Source of the DNA: Penium margaritaceum | Lineage: Eukaryota; Streptophyta; Zygnematophyceae; Desmidiales; Peniaceae | Direction of reading: 5' to 3' | Assembly (NCBI GenBank): GCA_023375785.1 | Contig: SZWC01001536.1 | Coordinates: forward strand, 108,632 to 157,064 | Length of the DNA: 48,433 nucleotides | Shown: positions 1 to 10,825 of the stretch, in pieces | How positions within the stretch are numbered: the first letter of the stretch is position 1 | Layout of the letters: every line of letters begins with the position of its first letter | The notes under the pieces: generated by a model | The model's input: the letters and a program-made list of their open reading frames with translations, nothing else | What the model was told of the DNA's origin: nothing | Databases searched by the model: none | Made by a program: the position numbers and the translations under genes

Positions 1-309
1 GTGATTTTTACGTCCAAAAATATTTCTGCAGCCAATCGCAATGCCAAACTGCAATTGACGCGAAGGAGACTGCCGTTCTCGAATCAATTTGTTCCGCGGG
101 GCTAGTGCGGCGGTGAGCCACGCTTGAAAGCATCTTCCCATCGGCTGGGAGCCAGCCGTGCGGGAGTGGGCTCTCGTTACACCTTGCGAAAGTAGGGGAG
201 AAGCGTCGGGGACCAGCACATTCGACCACCTCGGTGCTAGGATTACCGTTCACCTTGCTTATGAGTTCGCGGCATTTCTGGGTAGGCGAACTCAACCCAA
301 GAACAATGG
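1..309. other. Unique sequence, no gene recognised
   Basis: Non-repetitive DNA left of the MULE. Short open frames exist on both strands, but none has a recognisable domain or a convincing start context. I see no RNA gene or transposon end here. Confidence 0.5.
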
Positions 310-319
310 CCTAGACAAT
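310..319. repeat. Left target-site duplication of the MULE
   Basis: CCTAGACAAT at 310-319 recurs exactly in direct orientation at 2507-2516. Each copy directly abuts one outer edge of the inverted-repeat pair. A duplication of 9-11 bp is the known signature of Mutator-superfamily insertion. Confidence 0.85.
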
Positions 320-592
320 GAGGCCTTTACGTCTACAGCCCGCGGTTTGGCGAGATTTATCAAGTCGTGACCCTTGACCGCGAGCAGCCCGAATTCGCGA
401 CGCCGCGAGGGCCATGACCTCGAGGCGCCCGCGCGAAATCGCGCTTTTCACGCGCCGTGGCCCTCCGGCGCAACTGACTTACGGGAAATTCCCTGTATGC
501 AACACGAACTGACAGGGAATATTTTCCGCGCCTCCACTTCATGAGGCGGATCACTATATGCCGCGCTTTCCCACTTTGCAGATCAGAACTCC
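320..592 (+). repeat. Left terminal inverted repeat of the MULE
   Basis: GC-rich arm matching the reverse complement of 2234-2506 over its whole 273-bp length. Its inner end (AGATCAGAACTCC, 580-592) is where the nested MITE begins. Confidence 0.9.
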
Positions 593-1101
593 ACGTTTTC
601 CAATTTCAGATCACGTTAAGCCACGGATGCTTTGTGTGATCACGATATGGCACGAGGGGCATGTAATCCACAAATATTTATCCCAAAAAATAAGGTCTTT
701 TCATGACATATTATTGATGTAACTATAAAAAACTTAAGGTTTCTTTTCTTGATTTTAATAAGGATAAATAAACTTCTAGAAATTTGGAAACCTTTCTTGA
801 AATTATGAAGCTTTCTATTTTTAAAACGTAGAAATTGATAGGGGCCCAATGTAAAAAAACTTCTATGTGTGCGTGTGACATTGTAAAGGCATGTTTGGCT
901 TGATTTATTAGGTTTGTGGTATTAATAACAGTTTTGCCACAACAGAGAAAAGCTGTCTTAAGTTTTTATCCATTAAATTAATGATATTTTTTGAAAACTC
1001 CTTAGTTTGTGAGATACATATTGGTGGATTACATGCCCCTCGTGGCATATTGTTATGACACAAAACGTCTTTGGCTTAACGTGACAAAAAATAGAAAACG
1101 T
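593..1101. mobile_element. Nested inverted-repeat MITE inside the left MULE arm
   Basis: AT-rich 509-bp segment whose ends are inverted repeats of about 84 bp (593-677 against 1018-1101). It starts ACGTTTTC and ends GAAAACGT, and both arms carry GGGGCATGTAATCCA or its complement. It is missing from the matching place in the right MULE arm, where the sequence runs straight on past GGAGTTCTGATCT. So it inserted after the MULE inverted repeats formed. The insertion may run to about 1123. I could not identify its target duplication, so the superfamily is unresolved. No coding capacity. Confidence 0.75.
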
Positions 1102-1123
1102 AAAATTATACAGCTAATACCCA

Positions 1124-1295
1124 GGTCGCCCCTATTTTTGGTTAACCATGTGTGAGACGCCCCCATTTCGAGAAAAATTAGCTAGGTCGCCCCCATTCCG
1201 AAAACTTCTGGCTAGGTTGCCCCCATTTTTTTATTGATTTCCTAGCTTTCCCCCATTTTAAGATTATGAATACGTCGCCCCTAATTTTTCAACAA
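1124..1295 (+). repeat. Degenerate repeats of a TCGCCCCCATT motif
   Basis: A motif close to GTCGCCCCCATT followed by an A/T-rich stretch occurs about five times here at roughly 30-40 bp spacing. The first part of the block is the inward continuation of the MULE inverted repeat. The opposite-orientation counterpart (GGGGGCGAC motifs) is at 2112-2215. Subterminal repeats of this sort could be transposase-binding sites, which is inference. Confidence 0.6.
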
Positions 1296-1589
1296 AATCA
1301 AGAGGCTTTGGGTTTACGGATGACGACGTCGATGGAGGCCTACGAGGACGTCATCGTTCGGACGTGTAGCATCACCGAAAGAACGAGACGCCCCCCCACC
1401 CCCACCTAACGAATGAGGCGTCATCATTTTTACGTGCTTCCCCCCGCACCCAGCACGGCTCGTCGCCCCGGCACTACCAGACCCCGCGAAGACGTGTCAG
1501 ACGCAAAACCGCTACGAGTAAAAAGCGTGAAACGTCCTTTTCTCGCGATGTATGAGTATTATAACACTCAAATATATAAAAGTGCTTCA

Positions 1590-1760
1590 CTACCTGTGTA
1601 AATACATGTACATACACGTATACATATAAATATAGACATGGATATATGTGACACCTGGCATATGCATATAAATTTACATGTACATGTGCATAAGGATCTT
1701 TGTATACATATACATATACATATGCAACACATAGAAAAAACATATACATACACATCTTAT
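1590..1760. repeat. AT-rich microsatellite-like tract (CATATA/TACATG)
   Basis: Imperfect alternation of ACATAT, TACATG and ATACAC words within the MULE interior. The Tyr/Val/Cys-rich minus-strand frames across it are low-complexity products of this composition. Confidence 0.7.
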
Positions 1761-2111
1761 ACATCGTAGTATCTTCTTTTTCCTCGGGAGGAAAAGCGAA
1801 GAAAGCTCTACATTTTAGTATGGTCAATGTTTCCTCCGTCTTTAGAGACGCCCTATGAGCTCATAAGATATACATACAATGTCTAACCCATCAAATGTAA
1901 AAGTCGACAATAAGGATGCGAGAAAGTCTGGACGACGGACACGGCGGACTTGGTGTCCGGAACTATGTACGGTACATTTGTATTGAAAATGATTTTCAGC
2001 CAAGTGTGATACAAAATATTATCATTATCTTGCCCCCACTATTTAAAGTGGAGGCAAGACGTTGATAGTATTTCATCCGTACTAGGCATCGTAGCCATAA
2101 TTCCCTGAAGA

Positions 2112-2215
2112 ACCAAAAGTGGGGACGACCTGGTCATGACTTTTCGGAATGGGGGCGACATAGCTCTCTTTTTCGGAATGGGGGCGTCTCAGACATGGTC
2201 AAGCGAGAATGCGGG
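2112..2215 (-). repeat. Inner right continuation of the MULE inverted repeat
   Basis: The reverse complement of this segment aligns with about 1124-1225. Both carry a (C/T)GAGACGCCCCCATT word preceded by ACCATGT. It shows that the original arms were about 370-390 bp before the MITE split the left one. Confidence 0.7.
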
Positions 2216-2233
2216 CGACGTAGAAAGTCGCCC

Positions 2234-2506
2234 GGAGTTCTGATCTCCAAAGTCGGAAAGCGCGGCATAAAGTGATCCAACTCATGAACTGGAGGCGCGG
2301 AAAATTATCCCTGTCAGTTCGTGTTGCATACAGGGAATTTCCCGTAAGTCAGTCGCGCCGGAGGGCCACGGCGCGTGAAAAGCGCGATTTCGCGCGGGCG
2401 CCGCGAGGTCATGGCCCTCGCGGCGTCGCGAATTCGGGCCGCTCGCGGTCAAGGGTCACGACTTGAGAAACCTCGCCAAACCGCGGGCTGTAGACGTAAA
2501 GACCTC
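2234..2506 (-). repeat. Right terminal inverted repeat of the MULE
   Basis: Reverse complement of 320-592, the same 273-bp length, ending at the junction with the right copy of the target duplication. Confidence 0.9.
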
Positions 2507-2516
2507 CCTAGACAAT
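2507..2516. repeat. Right target-site duplication of the MULE
   Basis: Exact direct copy of CCTAGACAAT found at 310-319. Confidence 0.85.
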
Positions 2517-2712
2517 TTAGTCGCTATAGAAGTTTCGCCGCCGAGAAGCTAGGGTTCCATTCCGGACGACTTGTCTGTCTGCTGTAAACACGACGTCGCG
2601 CAAACTGCTGCTATGTACGTTGGACCGTTTCATATCTTGGAAGTTGCCGATCGGCTGTGCAATGCAACAGATCCAACCGATAGCTCTTCGATGCTACGCC
2701 TCCTATCGACCT

Positions 2713-2761
2713 CCTGTGATCCATAGATTCGTACAGCTTTTACGAATCTATGGATCACAGG
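2713..2761. repeat. Perfect 21-bp hairpin with 7-nt loop
   Basis: Arms 2713-2733 and 2741-2761 are exact reverse complements (CCTGTGATCCATAG... against ...CTATGGATCACAGG), separated by CAGCTTT. It lies about 200 bp outside the MULE and belongs to no element I recognise. It could be a small foldback, a transposon remnant or a small-RNA precursor stem; the sequence does not decide between them. Confidence 0.85.
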
Positions 2762-5390
2762 ACGCAAGATGTAAAGCGCGGCCTAGTTAAACTGCTTATC
2801 GTTGTCGAAATCGAGTTTTCTGCAAGAGTGAAGGTAGATATGTCATTCAGCTCGATAAACAGAGAGTTGCATAGCTTCGTGTTGGGGAAACGCTAACCTT
2901 GAGGAGACTTTATTAAGAAGAAAACAGGATCCTAAATGACACCCCACAGCCCTTGGAAGGCCGTTGTGCATGAACACCAGAGCTCGTAGATTGGTTTTTT
3001 AACCCAGGTCGATACCGACTGAGGTGGGGGGGGAGGTCTACCTCAGCACAAAAACCTACTGGGTATTGAACCCGATGAAGGATGATGGAGCAAGGAAGAG
3101 GATGGAGTTGAGAGCTCGTACATTTACTTCGGCCCTCAATTACAACAAAAGGGGGTAGGTGGGGTGGTTCGAGTGCAGTAATTACTCAGAAAAGTGACAA
3201 GCCCAAAAGGAAAGTGCCATGTTAATGGTGATGAGACGTAAACACACAATTGCCAAAGAGTTGGAGTGAAACAGAAGCATAGGTGGAATTCATAATTTAT
3301 CATAAAAAAAACCTCATAGTTGGAAATTGCGGAACCAATCAGCAGTCCATTAGTCAAAGGACAATTTGGTTATCTTTAGCCATTGAGAGAGGTTAAAGGG
3401 CCTTCATTTCACGATGGTTTAAGTATTTCCTTCAATAAAATTTTCAAGGGAACATGAAAGATGTTTCATTTGAAGCTTTGACCAAGGGACAAAATCAGCT
3501 TGTTAGTTTTGTCCACGGAAGAAAAATTGCTTTAACAACTCAAAAATTTCACAGCAAAACACATGAAAAAAGGAGCAAAACATGATACATGCCCGCTTGT
3601 TGCCACGGTCTTTGAAAACCACTTGTAGTGTGGGGAGTACACTGGTGTGTGAGGAACAGACGCGAGAGAGATATGATGTAGAGACACACATACATCACCA
3701 CACTATGGCTACATAACTTGCTTAGAGTCATGCACACACAACAAAGGTGTTGGAAACAAACATGGACTTTAAATCAAGAACAATAGCAAGAAAACGCAGT
3801 TGGAAACATCATTCACTAGAGGAAGCGCAACCACAAAGTTAGGATAGCGAAAACACTTTCGGTCGTTGGCGCGTTCACAGTTGAGTGAGAGTTGGAGCTC
3901 ATGGATTCGCGCCTTTTGTTTGGACCGCACCTAGTCCAGGAAAAATCCCGATGAACGCCAGACTCTAGGATGTGCCATGCCCCAAAGTGTCAAAATGTGA
4001 TAATATCCCAAATCTTTATCTGGATACACGATAAGGCCTATGCCAAACTTGTCGATAAAGCACAATCGGATGTGTTTTTTTCAAACACACTAGATACCGT
4101 TTTCTGCTTCAAAATCAAAACGAAAGCAGAGCTGGTTTTTCCATGTGGCTAATTATGTCAACCTAACCCAGACAAAATGAATGAGAGAACTAAACATACT
4201 CTCACCATTTCACTCTTCGACATGAAGGAAGGGTTGCTACATGAATCGGTGTTGGAGATGGTAGTACACTTTGGGAACCTTTAGCTAGTGCCCTTCAACA
4301 CTATTTTTATGGGCATCTTCAACACGATAACCTTGGTGGATGAGCTTTTGCGAGTTATAGAAAAACACGCATGAAAGAGAGGAGTGAACCAGGCTGGGTA
4401 CCATGTGTAATAGCACATGACACATTGCAAAGGGGGAAGGGATCATGCACCAAGAGTATGGCATTGAAAGGCAAGCATAGATGCGCATGGGATGAGGGAC
4501 AATGTACGAGAGATGAGAGTGTAAAGAAGAGCGAAGAGGATGGAGAGGAGGACGAGGAGGCGGAGAGGGAGGGGTAAAGATTAAGGGGAGAGGAAGGGGA
4601 GGTAGGGGGTACAAAGGATGAAGAGGGAGAGTAAGAGGAATTCAAGGAGTAGGAGGGTGAGGAGGATTTAAAGCTAGAGGGGTATGGTGAGGCGAGAGGA
4701 AGAGAGAGAGATGACGATGGAGGAGGCAAAAGTGGAGGTGCAAGGGATGGAGCGAAAGGAAGAGGAGGGAGAGGACGTTAAGGAGGTTGAGAAGGAAGAG
4801 GAGGGAGAAGACGAGCAAGCAAGTAGGGACGCTGAGGAATAAAGGGTGAGAGGTTCCATGTGACGATGAATGGAACAGGAGCCGAGGACAGGCACGAGTC
4901 GCCGTAGAATAATGGAGAGGAGAGTAGACGGGAGAATGATGAGAGAATTTTAAAGCGGGAGAGCACGACTTCATGTGATGACCCGAGCTAAGTAGAAGAG
5001 CAAGAATGACGAAGTGAACAGATGTGGGTGTGAGAGCTAAGAGTGGATGGTGAAATATAAGTGAGCAATGAGCGAGTAGAGCGAAGACACGACAATAAGA
5101 CTACGTAACCAATGGCAAACTCGATGAAGAGAAACTTTCAAGATTAACCTGAAAGGAAATGAGATTCTTCCGTGTATACAACAGAGCATGAGAAAACATA
5201 AATGAAACGCCTTTTTTTGCTAGCCGTACGCAGGTGAAAACTGAAAATTTGTGACGGAATTAATTGACTATCGAGCATAACACTAAAATGACGGAGGGAC
5301 CGTTGTCAAGGTGGTTCGGTTATGGACCCGAACATTTACAAAGAATGGAATAACTCTTGTCGGAGTCCTACTTTCCAACATCCTATTAGC
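2762..5390. other. Unique intergenic DNA, no gene recognised
   Basis: About 2.6 kb without a recognisable coding region. The open frames are short (about 60-124 codons) and either low-complexity or lack any familiar motif. It includes a G-run at about 3024-3034 and the purine-rich tract annotated separately. A fast-evolving or non-coding RNA gene cannot be excluded by eye. Confidence 0.5.
4366..4850 (+). repeat. Purine-rich (GA) low-complexity tract
   Basis: The plus strand is dominated by GAGGAGG, GGAGAGG and GAAGAGG words, densest at 4530-4820. The Ser/Pro/Leu-rich minus-strand frames here (for example 4355-4729) are translations of the complementary pyrimidine tract, not convincing proteins. 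Long homopurine tracts can form triplex (H-DNA) structures. Confidence 0.75.
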
Positions 5391-8300
5391 ATTCTAGTTC
5401 CGCCATAGTTGCACCCTAGTTACCCCCTATTTGCACCCTAGTTAGGTCCTATTTGCACCATGGTTGCCCCCAAGTTATGCCCTAGTTACACCGTAGTTGT
5501 GTCCTGGTTGCGGCCTTATGGCGCCCTAGGTGCGTCAAAGTTGCATCCAAGTTCCACCTGAGTTGCACCCTAGTTGTATCCTAGTTGCTCCCTAGTTGCA
5601 CACTAGTTGTGCCATAGTTACACCATAGTAGTGTCCTTGGATTTCCCTAGCTACGCCTTTGCTACGTCCTCGTTGCGCCTTAGTTGCACACTTTTACGTC
5701 CAAGTTGCCCCCTATTTGCCTTAAAGTTCCACAATAGTTATGCCCTTATTACGCCCTAGTTGCATCCTAATTGAGCCCTAGTTGTGACCCAGTTGTGCCC
5801 TAGTTTTGTCCTTGTTACCTCCTAGCTACCTCCTAGTTGTACCTTAGTTATGCCTTAGTTGCGCCCAAGTTGCGACCTAATTGCACGGTAGTTGAATCGT
5901 GGCTGTGCTCTTCTTAAGCCTTAGTTGCGCAGTAGTTATGTCCTAGTTATACCGTAGTTGTACCCGAGATGTGTTCAAGTTGTGCCATAGTTGAGGCCTA
6001 GATGAACCCTAGTTATGGCTTAGTTGCGCCGTTTTTGTGTCCTACTTGCACCATAGTTGTGTCCTATTTGCACCCTAGTTATGTCCTAGTTGCGTCCCAA
6101 TTGCGCCCTCCTTGTTCCCTACTCACCATATTTTCACCCTAGTTGTGTCCTAATTGCATCGTAGTTGTCCCCTAGTTGTGCCTCGATGCACCTAGGTATA
6201 CCGTAGTTGCGTCCTAGTTGTGCCCTAGTCACGTCCTATTTGTGTTCTATCTACACACTAGTTGTGCCCTTGTTGCACGCGAGTTGCATCCTTGTTATGC
6301 CCTAGTTGTGCCCTAGTTGCACCCTAGATCACCATATTTACGCTCTTGTTACGTCCTCGTTGCACCCTAGTTGCACCCTAGTTGCGCCCTGGATGTGCCC
6401 TATTTGCGTCCTTGTTGCGCCCTAGTTGGACCCTAGTTGTGCCCTCATTGCCCCCAAGTTGCATCCTAGATGCTCCCTAGCTACACCCTAGCTGCATCCT
6501 GGTTGTGCCCTAGTTATAAATTGGTTGTCCCCGTGTTGCGTCCTAGTTGTGTTCTAGTTCCTCCATAGTCGCTTCCTGGTTGGACTCTACTTACGCCTTG
6601 GTTCCATCCTAGTTGTGCCATGCTTACGTCCTGGTTGCTCCCTTGTTGTGCCCTAATTGTGCCTTTGTTGCACCCTATTTGTGCCATAGTTTTGTCCTAG
6701 TTGTGCCCTAGTTGTGCCCTAATTGTGCCCCAGTTGTGCCCTTGTTACGCCCTAGCTCCGCCCTTATTATGCCCTGTTGCGCCCAAGTTGTGCCCTAGTT
6801 GCGCCTCAGTTGCACCCTAGTTCCCTCCTAGTTTTGTCCTACTTGCATCCTAGTTACACCCTAAGTGCGCACTAGTTACACCTTAGTTGCATCCTTGTTG
6901 CGCCCAAGATACACCCTAGTTTTGTCCTAGTTGAATAGTAGTTCCACACTATTTGCGTCCTAGTTGTGCACTAGTTACACACTGTTTGTATCCTAGTTAC
7001 ACACTAGTTGCACCCTAGTCACACATATTTACGTTCTAGTGGAGTCCTAGTTGCGCCTCAGTAGCACCCTAGTTGTGCCTCATTGCCGTCCTAGTTGTGT
7101 CCTAGTTACGCCCTAGTTCTGCCCTAGCTGCACCCTAGTTTTGCCTTAGTTCCACTCTAGTTGTACTTTAGTTGCGCACTAGTTGCGTCCTATTTGCACA
7201 CTAGTTGTGCCCTGGTTTTGCCCTAGTCGCGCCCTTGTTGTGTCCTAGTTGAGTCCTAGTTGTACTCTGGTTGCACCCAGATTGCACCTTAGTTGCCGCC
7301 TGGTTGCATCCTAGTTGCGCCCTAGTTGCGTCTTTGTTGTGTCCTAGTTGCACCCTAGATGCGCCCTAGTTTTTCCCTACTTGTTCCCTAGTTGTACCTG
7401 ATATGCGCCGAAGTTGGAACTTATTTTTGCCCTTGTTGTACCTTAGTTCTCTCCTAGTTGCGCTTAAGTTGCGCCCTTGTTGCACCCTAGTTTTGCCCCA
7501 GCTACATCTTAGTTGATCCCTAATTATGCCCTACATGCATCCGAGTAGCACCCTAGTTGTGCCCTACGTTGCGCCCAAGTTCCACCCTAGCTAATACCTA
7601 GTTACAACTAGTTATGTCCTAGTTGCACCCTGTTGATCCCTAGTTGTGCCCTAGTTGCACCCAACTTGTGCCTTCTTTGCGTCTACGTTGCGTCCTTGTT
7701 ACAGCCTAGGTGCATCCTTGTCGAACCTTGATTGCGTCCTAGGTGCATCCTAGCTGCGTCCTGGTTACACCATTGTTACAGCCCAGTTGCGCCCTAGTTG
7801 TGCCCTAGTTGCAGCATAGTTGTACCATGATTGTACCCTAGTTTTGCCCTAGTTACACTCTAGTTGTGCAGTGGTTGCTCCCTAGCTGCGTCCTAGTTAC
7901 ACCCTAGTTATATCTTGCTTGCGCCCTAGTTGCTCCCTTGTGGTACCTAGTTGTACCTAAGTTACATCCTTGCTGGACCTTAGATGTATCCTAGTTTTGT
8001 CCTAGTTGCACTCTATTTGCACCATATTTGCGCTCTAGTTGCACCATAGTTGCATACTCGTTGAGCCCTAACTGTATCCTAACTGGGTCCTAATTACGTC
8101 CTAGTTGTGCCTCAGTTGTACTCAAGTTGCATCCGAGTTACACCCTAGTTGCGCCCATGTTGTGCCCTAGTTGTACCCTAGTTGCACCCTAGTTGCGCCC
8201 TGGTTGCGCCCCAGTTCCACACTAGTTTTGGAATGGTTGCACCCTTGTTGCAACCTAGTTGTGCCCTAGATACGGCATAGTTGCATCTTAGTTATGCCCT

Positions 8301-9397
8301 AGTTGCGTCTTGCTTGCATGCAAGTTACGCCCAAGGTGCATTCTAGTTGCGCCATAGTTGCATCGTAGTTGCGGCCTAGTTGTGCCCTAGTTGCACCCTT
8401 GTTGCATCCTAGCTGTGTCCTAGTAACGTCCTAGTTGTGCACTAGTTGAGCCTTAGTTATGTCCTAGTTGCGTCCTAGTTGCACCTTTGTTGTATGCAAG
8501 TTGTACCCTAGTTGCACCCTACTTGCGCCCTTGTTGCACCCTTGTTGCACACTAGTTGTGCCTTAGTTGTACCCTAGATGTGCCCTACTTGCGTCCTAGT
8601 TATGCGTTAGTTGTGCCATAGTTGCACCCTAGTTGCATCCTTGTTGAGCCCTTGTTGCATCCTGATTATGCCATATTCGCGGCCTAGTTGCACCCTAGTT
8701 ATGCCGTAATTGCGCCCTAGTTACACCCTTGTTACACCCTAGTTGTGTCTAGTTATACCTTCTTGCATCCTTGTTGCACACTATTTTTGTCCTAGTTACA
8801 TCCTAGTTACGTCCTAGTTGCACCCAAGTACCGCTCAAGTAGCTCCCTAGTTGCTCCCAGGTTGCACCCTAGTTGTGCCCTAGTTGCGTCCAAGTTTTCC
8901 CCTAGTTGTATCTTTGTTACGCCCTAGTTGTGTCCTAGTTTTCTCCTAGTTGCGCCTTAGCTGCATCCCCGTTGCATCCTTGTTGGACTCTTGTTGCACC
9001 CTAGATGCATCCTAGTTGCGCCCTAGTTGCACCCTAGTTGCGCCCTTCTTGTGTCTTCGTGCCTACTAGTTTCGTCCTAGTTTCTCTCTAGTTGCGCCCT
9101 AATTTCACCCTACTTACCTCGTAGTTGCGTCCTCGTCACACCCTAGTTGTGCCTTGTTATACCTAGTTGCACCCTAGTTGCATCCTAGTTACATCCTAGT
9201 TACATCCTAGTTGTGTCGTAATTGTGTCCTAGTTGAGTCCTAGCCACTCCCTAGTTGCTCCCCAACTACACCCTAGTTGCACCCATGTTGCGACCTAGTT
9301 GCGTCCTATTAACGGCACAGTTGTACCCTTGTTGCATCCTACTTGCACATAGTTATGCCTTAGATGTTCCCTAGTTGCTTCTTAGTTGTGCCCTAGT
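5391..9397 (+). repeat. 11-bp minisatellite array, type A (GTTGCGCCCTA)
   Basis: About 4 kb of head-to-tail 11-bp units close to GTTGCGCCCTA, about 365 copies, quite diverged from one another. The commonest changes are GCG to GTG or GCA and CCC to TCC. Each unit junction reads CTAG, so every reading frame meets TAG about once per 33 bases and no long frames survive. The array ends abruptly at 9397-9401 in the reverse-transcriptase sequence of a Ty3/gypsy remnant. Its last ~0.9 kb is duplicated at 17041-17930. Confidence 0.95.
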
Positions 9398-10276
9398 TGC
9401 GAAAAACTTCTCCTTCCTCAAAATTTGGAGGACCTTCTTCACATGCTCCTCATGATCCTTTGCCATCCTGCTGTACACCAAGATGTCGTCGAGGTAAACC
9501 ACTACAAAGTCATCCAAGTACGGCCTGAAAATGTTGTTCATCACCGCCATGAAGGTGGCCGACGCATTGGTCAACCCGAAAGGCATCACGAGGAACTCGT
9601 AGTGACCATAACGGGTACAAAAGGCTATCTTTTCCATGTCATTTGCTGCGATGTGGATCTGGTGGTAGCCGGAATGGAGGTCGATCTTTGTGAAGAAGCA
9701 ATCCGCATGGAGCTGATCGAAGAGCTCCTTGGCTTGTGGAAGCGGGTACCGGTTCTTGATGGTCAACTCGTTCAACGCCCGGTAGTCAACGCACATGCGC
9801 ATCTCCTCCGTCTTTTTCTGCACAAACAATAAATGTGCAGCGTAAGGAGAAGAGGACGGGCGGATGAAGCCCTGCTCTGTCATCTCGGTCAGCTGCTTCT
9901 TGAGCTCCTGCAGCTGCGCATCGCTCATGCGGTAAGTTGCTCGAACAAGGGGGCGCTCTCCAGGTTTGAGGTCGATGCAATAGTCCACGTCCCGCTTTGG
10001 TGGTAGACCCGCCGGGAGGGTGTCGGGGAACACATCCTTGAACTCTGTACACACCTTCCGAAGCCTCTCGGACACCGCGGCAAACTTGCCTTGGGCCCCC
10101 GGCTGCTTACAAGTTGCCCCATGTGCCACAACAGGCGCCACGTCCTCTGGTTCGTCAAAAACGTCCTCCATGTCTCGCACGAACGCCAAAAAAATCTGCT
10201 GCTTTTTCCAAATCGCGCGCTTGAGCTGCACCAAGTTCAGCATCATAGGCACCAATTCCTCCTTGCGAGGCACCGA
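9398..10276 (-). pseudogene. pol: Ty3/gypsy reverse transcriptase fragment (pol)
   Basis: An open frame of about 300 codons running down from 10273, with the family's RT blocks in order: [13 protein letters not shown] near residue 90, [13 protein letters not shown] near 158, [13 protein letters not shown] near 194, [15 protein letters not shown] near 227, and [12 protein letters not shown] near 257. The catalytic aspartates are visible: one in KIDL (residue 198) and two in YLDD (262-263, DNA about 9485-9496). The polymerase would copy element RNA into DNA. It is in the same frame as the upstream gag-protease, separated by a TAA at 10277-10279. The final residues after KFFA come from the minisatellite, so the thumb, RNase H and integrase are gone. 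The palm motifs look intact, but the protein cannot be complete. Confidence 0.93.
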
Positions 10277-10825
10277 TTACTGCGGCGCTTCCTCCCCGCA
10301 AGTCTCCTCCTCCGCGGCCTCTTCATCGGACCACGTAGGCAGTGGATACTCCTTGTCTCCGAGCTTGACTGAGACAGTGCGCGCCTCCCAATTGACAGCG
10401 GGGTTGTACTTGTGGAGGAAGTCACGACCGTAATTGTTCATCGGGCACACCCGGAATACGGTCGTTATGCAAAGCTTCCCCACGTGAATGGAGAGGAGAC
10501 GGGCCAGGTACCCCACTTCAATCGTGCCGTCCACTTGGTTAGCGGTTCGCTTCTTGCTTGTGAGCACAAGGTCCCACTTCCGAGCACACTCCATGCTCAC
10601 AAAACTGTGGCTCACGCCAAAATCCAGCAGACTCCCCACCTTCACCTTGACACCTTTCACTCGCGCCTCCAAGAGAAGTACGGGCTGCTCCTCCTCATAT
10701 CCCGTGTCCCATACCTTGACCTCGGAAACCCCCTTGATTCTCGCAAGGCGTTCGGGTGGGCGGTCAACTAGCGGTTTGGGTTGAGAGGAGCCAGGAGTAA
10801 TGCCATCTACTCCCGGCTCTCCTCG
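10277..10825 (-). pseudogene. Degenerate retroviral-type aspartic protease of the gypsy element
   Basis: The segment after gag contains VKVGSLLDFGVSHSFVS, at the place where Ty3/gypsy proteases have the D-(S/T)-G active site. Here it reads D-F-G (aspartate codon 10622-10624; the F codon TTT is one C-to-T change from TCT serine). The downstream part, ending RDFLHKYNPAVNWEARTV, matches the family's C-terminal protease block. It would process the Gag-Pol polyprotein. It ends in an acidic stretch (SDEEAAEEETCGEEAPQ) and a TAA at 10277-10279, directly in frame with the RT. The altered active site predicts no activity. Confidence 0.8.

Larger units (their letters stand above)
320..2506. mobile_element. 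Non-autonomous Mutator-like element (MULE), 2.19 kb
   Basis: Two 273-bp arms, 320-592 and 2234-2506, are reverse complements at roughly 90% identity with no net length difference. Both start GAGG(C/T)CTTTACG and are flanked by the perfect 10-bp duplication CCTAGACAAT. The inverted similarity resumes further inward (about 1124-1225 against 2112-2215) after a nested insertion in the left arm. Terminal inverted repeats of hundreds of bases with a 9-11 bp target duplication are the hallmark of MULEs. The interior (1.2-2.1 kb) is AT-rich and encodes no transposase, so the element would depend on one supplied in trans. The mirror-image 64-codon open frames in the two arms (360-554 minus, 2272-2466 plus) reflect the inverted repeat, not genes. 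Confidence 0.85.

Noticed and set aside
360..554. 64-residue Arg-rich protein conserved with 2272-2466
   Set aside because: The similarity is simply the MULE inverted repeat read from each arm. There is no independent evidence of coding.
1474..1827. Tyr/Val/Cys-rich small protein on the minus strand
   Set aside because: It arises from the CATATA/TACATG microsatellite-like tract inside the MULE.
4285..4974. Ser/Pro/Leu-rich minus-strand proteins
   Set aside because: They are translations of a pyrimidine-rich low-complexity tract, with several overlapping frames equally open.
5391..9397. Degenerate telomeric repeat, because CCCTA occurs in each unit
   Set aside because: Plant telomeres are tandem CCCTAAA. 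Here the period is 11 and no CCCTAAA runs occur.
10020..10433. Plus-strand frames across the gypsy element
   Set aside because: The minus strand carries the Gag, protease and RT motifs and the primer site. The plus-strand frames are shadows.
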